A DNA stretch of 64,000 bases. Origin: Sideroxydans sp. Lineage in GTDB: Bacteria; Pseudomonadota; Gammaproteobacteria; Burkholderiales; Gallionellaceae. Under the pieces are notes generated by a model that was not told where the DNA came from, did no database searches, and saw nothing but the letters and a program-made list of their open reading frames with translations. Both the position numbers and the translations under genes were made by a program. Where the stretch lies: positions 372,001 through 436,000 of the forward strand of contig JAQTTU010000001.1 of NCBI GenBank assembly GCA_028710605.1, written 5' to 3'. Of this stretch, positions 58,510-64,000 are shown in pieces. Each line of letters begins with the position of its first letter. Position 1 is the first letter of the stretch.

Positions 58510-59022
58510 ATGAGAAAAACCAATACTGGCAACGTAGTGCCAATACTCCCTAAATCACTTCCAAAAATACTAAACCTCACCCCGGATCAAGAAGAGCTGG
58601 TCAAAATTCGCAACGCGCTTGGAATGTCGCAACACACCTTCGCGGAGAGCATTGAAATCAGCAAGCCGCGATTAGTTTCATACGAACAAGGCAGGACTTC
58701 CGGCGTGCCGGATGACATTATGAAAGAGGCTAGAGCGTTGCTCAAAAACGGAGGCCGCGTAAAAGGGGACCGTTACTCGAAAATGGGCATGCCAGAAATC
58801 ATAGCCGAGTGGGCACGAGATTTGAAAGTTGGTTATGACGATGATGTTCAGATCTCCAACTTTATCGGCGCGAGTCCAGAGGCGCTTTCTCGGTGGAAGA
58901 ATTTGGAAGCGCGCCCCGAGCTATTGATGCTGAAACAATATCGGCAGATTGTGGGCGATCTGAAAATTCGTTTGGAAAAAAGTTCGGGGGCCGCTAAAAA
59001 CAGCTTGGCGATCGTGAAATAG
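58510..59022 (+). CDS. XRE-family protein, paralogue of fusion C-terminus
   Basis: A 170-aa protein aligned throughout with the last 150 residues of the preceding protein: DQEELVKIRNALGMSQHTFAESIEISKPRLVSYEQGRTSGVP (helix-turn-helix), then WARDLKVGYDDDVQISNFIGASPEALSRWKN. Three bases separate the genes. Tandem duplication followed by fusion or loss of the sigma-like domain explains the pair. Together they may bind the structured region immediately downstream. Confidence 0.8.
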   Translation: MRKTNTGNVVPILPKSLPKILNLTPDQEELVKIRNALGMSQHTFAESIEISKPRLVSYEQGRTSGVPDDIMKEARALLKNGGRVKGDRYSKMGMPEIIAEWARDLKVGYDDDVQISNFIGASPEALSRWKNLEARPELLMLKQYRQIVGDLKIRLEKSSGAAKNSLAIVK

Positions 59023-59034
59023 TATGCATAATGA

Positions 59035-59460
59035 AAACATGTTGAAACGGCACGGCGTTCAACTCCCAAAGGGTTCCGGCCCATCCGTGCAGCGATGCAA
59101 GAACCGACATTCAATTCTCCTAGAGAAGCATCGCAAACCGGGGTGAACCTGCCCGTAAGCAGGTCGTCTGGAGCCGAGACGTACTCCATCCCTTGATCCC
59201 GAGGGTGCAGTTGGCCAAGGGAAATCTAAGCCCTGCATCAGCGATGATGTGGGGCTTATGATTTTGGAGTGGCGAGCACAGGATGCCGACCGGCATACGT
59301 GCTCCGCAGAACGCCTTGGCTACGTTTTCAACGAAGCTGTGACGTTGGGTTACGGGCGGTCGCCCTACCCGTCCTGCGAGGCCGCAGGCCGATTGCGTGC
59401 AGGTCTGCCCAGCTCTTCCGGTTGCCCGAAGTCTATCCCCCTCTACAGACGATTTTGACT
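59035..59460. ncRNA. Candidate large structured RNA or oriT region
   Basis: About 425 bp without a supported gene but packed with complementary stems: 59041-46/59058-63, 59092-98/59128-34 (7 bp with inner 59115-19/59123-27), 59148-52/59159-63, 59165-69/59177-81, 59190-95/59216-21, 59227-33/59252-58, 59274-79/59299-304 (enclosing 59283-87/59292-96), 59347-50/59367-70 (enclosing 59354-57/59362-65) and 59403-07/59446-50 (enclosing 59414-17/59428-31). Such density is uncommon in random or coding DNA. It could be a structured RNA, on either strand, or a transfer origin. No known family was recognised. Confidence 0.55.
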
Positions 59461-59575
59461 TTGTGGCCACACGTGCGCACCTGACAAAACTATCCACAAA
59501 TTCTGTGTAAAAAGCCGGTATAAAAAGAGAGAAGTGCATGCCCTGCAATGGCGTGAGGGTGATGGTTAAAAATTA
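59461..59575. other. Gene-free stretch with short palindromes
   Basis: TGTGGCCACA (59461-59470) and GTGCGCAC (59473-59480) are adjacent perfect palindromes, followed by a near-consensus DnaA-like CTATCCACA and GTATAAAAAG. Next to the structured region and the two XRE genes this is a further candidate for the nic region or accessory sites of oriT, but no nick consensus for this relaxase family could be recognised. Confidence 0.4.
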
Positions 59576-59584
59576 CGCAGAGAC

Positions 59585-59618
59585 ATTAAAAAACCCTCCC
59601 AGTCAAAGACTGGAAGGG
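59585..59618 (-). terminator. Terminator of SSB-tip gene
   Basis: AACCCTCCCAGTC and GACTGGAAGGGTT form a long stem with AAA loop. On the minus strand it is followed by TTTTTTAAT. It lies 27 bp past the stop of the leftward gene at 59645. Confidence 0.85.
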
Positions 59619-59644
59619 TTAGTGAAACATCTGACGATGGACGA

Positions 59645-60409
59645 TTAAAACGGTTCGTCGTCGTCAACCGGAAGAGCAGCTTCCGGCTCAGTGTGGCCAT
59701 CAGCCTTTACAGCTTCACGCGCAGATGCCATTTCAGCACCAAGTGTCTTTGCCATTTCAGCAAAGTAATTGGTCTTGGCAGTGCGGGTAGCAGTGCTAAC
59801 AGCTTCCTTGGACATACCAGGAATCGCGGCGAGCTGAGTTTCCAGACCCTTCACGACTTCATTGACGGCATTCCATGCACCTTCAGCAACCTTGACTTCG
59901 CCGGCAGCGGTTTTCACCGATGCTGCGTAGTCAGTGTAGGACGGGCCAGCTGGATCCTTTGCATTCGGCTTGTAGCTGCCGAACACGGAGATTTCCACTG
60001 TTTCGTTCAAGGTGACGTTGGCCAGCTTTTGCAACAGCTTGTGAGTGCCGGGATTGCTGGCATCCAACTTCAGCGTGTAGCTTTCGCCGTTATCACGCAA
60101 GGTGACAAAGACACGGCGGTAAGTGACACCATCCTTTACGGTTTCGTTGTAAGCAATGCCGCGAAGCACGCCAGCAACGGAAGCAACCGATTGAATGCCT
60201 TTTTCCTTCAGGAAAGCCAAAGCTTTCGCAGAAGCGGAAGTGCCCTTGTAGCCTTGATAACCATCCTTTTGCTGCGCACCAGAAGCTTCGCGAGCGAGCT
60301 TGATGGCGGCACGAGTGTCCTCGTTGTCGATGAACAAGCCACCGAGCAGAGGGACGAATGCCAAGAAAACGCCAGTTTTGCCAGAATTAGTACGAGTATT
60401 GATAGCCAT
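59645..60409 (-). CDS. Putative ssDNA-associated protein with SSB-like C-terminal tip
   Basis: A 254-aa soluble protein. The N-terminus (MAINTRTNSGKTGVFLAFVPLLGGLF) is followed by a helical region and a beta-rich OB-fold-like segment (SVAGVLRGIAYN; YRRVFVTLRDNGESYTLKL; VEISVFGSYKP, about 80-165). A long helix then leads to the end PVDDDEPF, which matches the acidic tip of bacterial SSB (DDDIPF) that recruits repair proteins. It does not look like ordinary SSB elsewhere. It is preceded by the GAACC-N6-GGTTC motif, and may protect incoming single strands after transfer (inference). Confidence 0.65.
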   Translation of the reverse strand: MAINTRTNSGKTGVFLAFVPLLGGLFIDNEDTRAAIKLAREASGAQQKDGYQGYKGTSASAKALAFLKEKGIQSVASVAGVLRGIAYNETVKDGVTYRRVFVTLRDNGESYTLKLDASNPGTHKLLQKLANVTLNETVEISVFGSYKPNAKDPAGPSYTDYAASVKTAAGEVKVAEGAWNAVNEVVKGLETQLAAIPGMSKEAVSTATRTAKTNYFAEMAKTLGAEMASAREAVKADGHTEPEAALPVDDDEPF

Positions 60410-60436
60410 GATATTTAATCTCCAAAAAAATGAAGA

Positions 60437-60480
60437 ACCGACATTGGTTCAGTACATATTGGTAAAACACACTCATATAA
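60437..60480 (-). promoter_or_regulatory. GAACC-N6-GGTTC motif upstream of SSB-tip gene
   Basis: GAACCGACATTGGTTC (60435-60450) is a perfect-armed dyad. TATTGG follows 6 bases beyond, then AAACAC and ATATAAAAAAAG, the same order as at 13.4, 13.9 and 15.2 kb. It lies about 25 bp upstream of ATG60409. Confidence 0.6.
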
Positions 60481-60512
60481 AAAAAGAGAGGGCAACGCCC
60501 TCTCTCACTAAA
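60481..60512 (-). terminator. Terminator of HU gene
   Basis: AGAGAGGGC and GCCCTCTCT pair around AAC, with a T run on the minus strand (CTCTTTTTTT). It lies 15 bp after the HU stop and separates it from the SSB-tip transcript. Confidence 0.85.
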
Positions 60513-60526
60513 AATGCTGATTTTGT

Positions 60527-60823
60527 TCAAGCGATCGCATCACGCAGCTCTTTAGCAGCCTTGAAAGTGGCCACTTTGCGTGCAGTAATCCTTATGGGTT
60601 CACCGTTCCTGGGATTGCGTCCGGCGCGCGCCGCGCGTTTGACCACGGAAAACTTGCCGATACCCGGCAAAATAAAGACTCCCTTCTTGGCCAGTTGCTG
60701 CTGGATCAGCTTCACAATCGAGGCAAGCTGCTTGCCTGAAAGAGCCTTGCTGATGTTGTTCTCTTCCGCAACGCGGCCAATGATTTCGTCTTTGAGTAAA
60801 GCTTTGCTTGCTGTATTGCTCAT
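60527..60823 (-). CDS. HU/IHF-family histone-like DNA-binding protein
   Basis: A 98-aa protein from ATG60823. LLKDEIIGRVAEENNISKALSGKQLASIVKLIQQQLAKKGVFILPGIGKFSV is the helical dimerisation part with G-I-G-K-F. RAARAGRNPRNGEPIRITARKVATFKAAKELRDAI is the beta-arm and C-terminal helix, including the R-N-P-x-x-G-E-P arm tip. It should bend plasmid DNA. A longer open frame upstream overlaps topA antisense-free sequence but lacks family similarity. It follows topA by about 45 bp. Confidence 0.92.
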   Translation of the reverse strand: MSNTASKALLKDEIIGRVAEENNISKALSGKQLASIVKLIQQQLAKKGVFILPGIGKFSVVKRAARAGRNPRNGEPIRITARKVATFKAAKELRDAIA

Positions 60824-60869
60824 GCCGCACACTCCTATCGTGGTTGAAAAAAGCTGAAATATCGTCCTT

Positions 60870-63038
60870 CTATGTGTATCCGGTGACCTTGCCCATCTTG
60901 CCCTGGTTGTCTGCAGCGGTAACCTTGCAGTCCGGGTATCCGCTGCACCCCCAGAACGCGCCCCTGGCACCGGTGCGTTTTCGCATTGGGTTTTTGCATT
61001 TGGGGCAGGCAGGGGCATCTTTCGCAGGAGCTTTATCTTGGCCAGCGCTCTCTGCTGACGCAGCACGCTCTTCGAATACGAAATCCACCTTGCCGGACAG
61101 ATCGGCGGCCAGCTTCAGCCCGGCTGAAAATAACTTGCCGGTTTTTCCGCTCTTGAATCCGGGCGTGTTCTGGATCGAGCCGGTGGCCAACAAGGACTCG
61201 CACTGCGCGTCAGTGAGGCGCAACCCGGCGATTTCACGCCATAGCTTGAACCCGCACTTGCAGGACAGCGTGCGCGCATCAGAAGTAACCTCGTTTTTGC
61301 ATTTTGGGCACTTGGCTTTGATGGTCGTCGTGGCCGGCGCGCCCTGAATATCCAACTTGGCCAACTCGTTTTGAAGCTGGTCGTACACCTTTTGGATCAC
61401 GTCTTTGAAGCCTGCTTTGCCAGCTGCAACGAGATCCAGTTCTTTTTCCACATCGCGGGTAAAGCCCAAATCAATGAATTTGAATTTGTCCACGAGTGAA
61501 TCTACGATCAGCTCGCCCGATGGGGTTGGTTCCAGAAATTTCTTGACGGTCTTGACGTAGGCACGACTCACGATGTTGTCCATGATCGCGGCGTAGGTGG
61601 CCGGGCGACCTATACCCTCTGTTTCCAGCTTCTTTACAAGCGAAGCTTGGGTATATCGACCAGGTGCTTTGGTCTTCTTGGACAGCAGTTCGCCGTGCTC
61701 AACGTTCAAGGTTTGGCCTTGCTCGATCACAGGAACCGGGTTGGGCGCTTCTTTTTCGCCCCCCTCTTCGGTTTGGTCGTTTTCAATGAGCTTGAGCCAG
61801 CCGCTATAAATCAAGGTGCGGCCTTTCCCCTCAAACTCGATGTGCTTACCCTGCACCAGCTCCGTGGCGGTCAATCTGGCCGTCCGCACCTTGTAACGCG
61901 CATCGGCCAGCTGACACGCAATGGCGCGCAGTCGAATCAGTTTGTACAGCGCGCGCTGATCGCTAGTCTCGCCCGCGTCCACAACATCCCAGTGCGTAGG
62001 GGTTATTGCAGGGTGTCCGACCTGCGCCCCCTCCGGACATGGAAACTTGCGCTGCTTCTCGACCATATCCAATCCCAGCTTGGCCGCTTCAGCGCGAATG
62101 TCTTTTAGCGACTCTTCAGACACGTTTGGATTGTCGGTACGGTGGTAGGTGATGTGCCCCTGCTCGTTTAATTTCTGCGCCGCATGCATCGCAGCTTTTG
62201 GATCGAGACTCAGCGCCACGCTGGCCGCCTGCAGCATGAGGGACGTATTGAATGGCGGCGGCGGGCTACGGCGCGCTTCATGCTCTTCGAAAGTTTTGAC
62301 GACAACCGCCTTTACTTTGGTTACGGCAGTCGCAAAAGCTTTGTCCATGAAAAACGGACTGTCATCTGTGACAAATTCCGGTTTGATCAGCCACTCAGCA
62401 AACCATTCGCTTTCCTGCTCACCAAAATATAGCTTCGCACCGAAATGGTTCGTTGGACGAAATGCTTTTATTTGCCGTTCGCGCTCAACGACCAAGCGCA
62501 CAGCGGGACTTTGCACCCGGCCTGCAGATAACTTCTGGCCGGTTTGCTGACTTAAAACAGGGCTGACCAAATACCCCACCAAGCGATCCAGAACGCGTCT
62601 TGCCTCCTGTGCGGCAACAAGGTTCATATCGATGGTGCGATGCGCCTTCAGCCCCGCATTCACTGCTGTGGCTGTGATTTCACCAAAGGTCACGCGTTTC
62701 GGATTCGACAGCCCCAAGCATTCCTTCAAATGCCAGCTGATGCTCTCGCCTTCCCTGTCTGGGTCGGTTGCCAGGTAAATTGCTTCTGCGCCTTTGGCGA
62801 GCTGTTTAAGGCCATCGATGCGCTCTTTCGATGATGGGTAGGATTTACCTGGTTGCCCGGGAATGGGTTGAGATGGGATGTACTCATACTGAGGTGCGAA
62901 ATTCGGGGCGCTAACGCCCATTTCATTTCGGGGAAGATCGCGTATATGCCCTACGCTTGCAGCGATCTTCCAGCCATCGCCTAGTATGGCAGTGAGCTTT
63001 TTGATCTTGCCGGGGGACTCGATGATCATGAGCTTCAT
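60870..63038 (-). CDS. topA: DNA topoisomerase I (type IA)
   Basis: A 722-aa enzyme that relaxes negative supercoils. The toprim domain has MIIESPGKIKKL with the catalytic Glu, and YLATDPDREGESISWHL with the acidic motif. GRVQSPAVRLVVERE and GHITYHRTDNPNVSEESL hold the catalytic Tyr (about 301). PGRYTQASLVKKLETEGIGRPATYAAI is the conserved late block. The C-terminus has zinc-ribbon Cys clusters (KCPKCKNEV, SCKCGFKL, ACPKCKNPM). All catalytic residues are present, in contrast to the TopB-like protein at 2.1-3.2 kb. Coupled to the upstream gene (ATGA). Confidence 0.95.
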   Translation of the reverse strand: MKLMIIESPGKIKKLTAILGDGWKIAASVGHIRDLPRNEMGVSAPNFAPQYEYIPSQPIPGQPGKSYPSSKERIDGLKQLAKGAEAIYLATDPDREGESISWHLKECLGLSNPKRVTFGEITATAVNAGLKAHRTIDMNLVAAQEARRVLDRLVGYLVSPVLSQQTGQKLSAGRVQSPAVRLVVERERQIKAFRPTNHFGAKLYFGEQESEWFAEWLIKPEFVTDDSPFFMDKAFATAVTKVKAVVVKTFEEHEARRSPPPPFNTSLMLQAASVALSLDPKAAMHAAQKLNEQGHITYHRTDNPNVSEESLKDIRAEAAKLGLDMVEKQRKFPCPEGAQVGHPAITPTHWDVVDAGETSDQRALYKLIRLRAIACQLADARYKVRTARLTATELVQGKHIEFEGKGRTLIYSGWLKLIENDQTEEGGEKEAPNPVPVIEQGQTLNVEHGELLSKKTKAPGRYTQASLVKKLETEGIGRPATYAAIMDNIVSRAYVKTVKKFLEPTPSGELIVDSLVDKFKFIDLGFTRDVEKELDLVAAGKAGFKDVIQKVYDQLQNELAKLDIQGAPATTTIKAKCPKCKNEVTSDARTLSCKCGFKLWREIAGLRLTDAQCESLLATGSIQNTPGFKSGKTGKLFSAGLKLAADLSGKVDFVFEERAASAESAGQDKAPAKDAPACPKCKNPMRKRTGARGAFWGCSGYPDCKVTAADNQGKMGKVTGYT

Positions 63039-63628
63039 TTCGTCGCTCCCAGAATAGCGAGAAACGACGGCAGCGTGATCGCGATGGCAGCAGCTTCCTC
63101 AAAAGTTCTGACGGCCAGCTTGGTATCGCCAGCATCGTAGCGTGTCGCTGACATTTCATAGCTCATGCCGTAGCACACGCTGATATTCCGCTTCATGCGG
63201 TATTCGCCATCCTTGTCATGAGACAACGTTACTTTGTCGCCTTCACCAAGCACGGCCTGCCAGACTGTGTAGCCATCGTCACTGCAATTTGTTTGATACC
63301 ACATCACTCCTGCATGATCTTTGGTCGTCCATGCGAAGGCTTCTGCTGCTTCAGCAGCGGCACGTGCCGTTTCAAAAAATAAAGTAGCTTCCATATCTGC
63401 TCTGGGTACATCTGGCAGAACGCGCATGTTCAGCATAAAGTTTCCGCCCGATCCGCCACACTCCTTTATTGATGCCTTGCCTGCCGATACATCGCGCTGC
63501 AAGCAGCGCGAATGATCGAAATCCCACAAGGAGCGTGTCCATACAAGGCCATCAGTGAAGCTTGTGCATTCGCCGGTGAATTCCAGCCCTGATGTTTTAA
63601 ATGTTGGTTTTTCTGTAACTGCGTCCAT
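63035..63628 (-). CDS. Hypothetical protein upstream of topA, 197 aa
   Basis: A soluble 197-aa protein with alternating strands (FTGECTSFTDGLVWTRSLWDF; MWYQTNCSDDGYTVWQAVLGEGDKVTLSH) and an Ala-rich helix (ARAAAEAAEAFAW). No recognised motif. Its stop overlaps the topA start, so the two are coupled. ATG63628 follows GGGAGGGTGAC, a strong ribosome site. Confidence 0.72.
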   Translation of the reverse strand: MDAVTEKPTFKTSGLEFTGECTSFTDGLVWTRSLWDFDHSRCLQRDVSAGKASIKECGGSGGNFMLNMRVLPDVPRADMEATLFFETARAAAEAAEAFAWTTKDHAGVMWYQTNCSDDGYTVWQAVLGEGDKVTLSHDKDGEYRMKRNISVCYGMSYEMSATRYDAGDTKLAVRTFEEAAAIAITLPSFLAILGATK

Positions 63629-63672
63629 GTCACCCTCCCGTTAATCGAGTCGTGATAAGGATTATAGTCAAA

Positions 63673-63710
63673 TTATATATATGCGCAATGGTATCCTATG
63701 GTAATGTTTG
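63673..63710 (+). promoter_or_regulatory. Promoter-like module upstream of last gene
   Basis: TTATATATATGCGCAATGG (63673-63691) followed by TATCC is the module seen before parM, tra operon 1, dsbC and traD. It lies about 50 bp upstream of ATG63745 in the divergent gap with the 197-aa gene. Confidence 0.5.
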
Positions 63711-63744
63711 GGCGAGTCCGCAATTATTTCTATGGGGAAGAATG

Positions 63745-63972
63745 ATGGCTTTTTGGCTAATGATTGCTGGTGTGGCACTCCTGCTTATTTTGATCTTCGA
63801 GCCGCTGCGCGCTCTTGTGTTCGGAAAATCAGGCGAACTGCTATTCAAGTGGGTATGGTTTTTCCTGAAACAGATAATCGATGCACACCTGTGCGTAATC
63901 AAGAATCTGATCACGCCGCGCAACCTCATCTATCCGACACTTGAGTCAGATAAAACGACCAAGCGCGAATGA
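63745..63972 (+). CDS. Small membrane protein, 75 aa
   Basis: From ATG63745 (ribosome site GGGGAAG) the protein has one strong transmembrane segment (MAFWLMIAGVALLLILIFEPL), then VFGKSGELLFKWVWFFLKQIIDAHLCVIKNLITPRN with a second amphipathic or membrane helix, and a charged tail. Family not recognised. Its promoter-like module links it to the transfer operons. ATG63742 is an alternative start, with poor spacing. Confidence 0.65.
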   Translation: MAFWLMIAGVALLLILIFEPLRALVFGKSGELLFKWVWFFLKQIIDAHLCVIKNLITPRNLIYPTLESDKTTKRE

Positions 63973-64000
63973 TTAGTCGCGTACTTACTGGCTCAATCAG

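Noticed and set aside
59102-59111. A fifth copy of the GAACCGACATT motif
   Set aside because: Only the first 11 bases match. GGTTC, the ATTGG word and spacing are missing, and it lies inside the loop of a stem in the folded segment.
59274-59304. Possible group II intron domain V
   Set aside because: The hairpin begins GAGC and has an internal loop, but no GNRA-type loop of the right form, no intron-encoded protein and no 5' GUGYG boundary were found.
59120-59548. A 142-aa leftward frame across the folded segment
   Set aside because: Cys/Arg/Ser-rich composition without domain character, no ribosome site, and the DNA is better explained by nested stems.

Overview
The window reads as one 64-kb stretch of a large conjugative plasmid, or integrative plasmid/ICE in its circular form, from a proteobacterium, most likely a betaproteobacterium of moderate G+C. 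This rests on Shine-Dalgarno-led, tightly overlapping operons, a tRNA-Lys(TTT) 3' end of proteobacterial type, and a complete F-type (MPF-F) transfer system with a MOBH-type relaxase. No ribosomal RNA, core-metabolism genes, insertion sequences, resistance genes or CRISPR arrays were seen. The host assignment is inference.

Layout. 1-4.8 kb: a partial leftward gene, then a rightward partition-like operon (ParM/StbA-type actin, a small ParR-like protein, and a shortened TopB-like protein that has lost its catalytic residues), a convergent XRE regulator and an unrecognised 321-aa gene. 4.9-6.7 kb: integrase module (DUF4224 protein, tyrosine integrase) and an attP-like site that carries the 3' 45 nt of tRNA-Lys, flanked by arm-type repeats and a 140-bp tandem duplication. 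6.7-14 kb: leftward accessory block of mostly small unknown genes, with a transglutaminase-like peptidase, a secreted nuclease, a KorA/TrfB-like regulator and a degenerate recombinase. 14.2-30.1 kb: a secreted 162-aa protein and two small membrane proteins, then the leftward transfer operon in transcription order OmpA lipoprotein, traL, traE, traK, traB, traV, pilin 2, traC, small membrane protein, S26 peptidase, pilin 1, trbI, traF, traH, traG. 30.1-32.8 kb: GC-rich repeats, a nine-iteron replication origin with a DnaA box, the rep gene and a small gene upstream of it. 33-42 kb: DsbA-like protein, an unusual GspE-type ATPase, lytic transglycosylase, Sel1-repeat protein, M50-like protease, Ig-like surface protein and outer-membrane barrel. 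41.5-51.7 kb: second leftward transfer operon, dsbC, traW, traU, trbC, two large Cys-rich secreted proteins, traN and an exported protein. 52.5-59 kb: rightward traD, unknown, traI relaxase, a paralogue of the gene upstream of rep, a sigma2-XRE fusion and an XRE paralogue. 59.0-59.6 kb: a gene-free, strongly folded segment (structured RNA or oriT). 59.6-64 kb: leftward SSB-tip protein, HU, topoisomerase I and an unknown gene, then a rightward membrane protein.

How it fits together. TraD and TraI process and deliver DNA. The two tra operons build the envelope channel and pilus. Several thioredoxin-fold proteins (TraF, DsbC, DsbA-like) probably serve the Cys-rich TraU, TraH, TraN and the two large Cys-rich neighbours. 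ParM/ParR and Rep/iterons maintain the replicon, and Int/attP offers integration at a tRNA-Lys gene. Three recurring intergenic motifs (a promoter-like TTATA...GCAA module, GAACC-N6-GGTTC, and a CCATTTCCGAAATGG palindrome followed by heptamers) tie distant units into likely common control.

The most interesting observations are the catalytically dead mini-TopB in the partition operon, the structured segment at 59.04-59.5 kb, the GAACC-N6-GGTTC regulon that includes an SSB-tip protein, the sigma2-XRE fusion, twin pilins, and the int/attP region with a fossil second attachment core. All functions here were assigned by eye from motifs; no database search was run.
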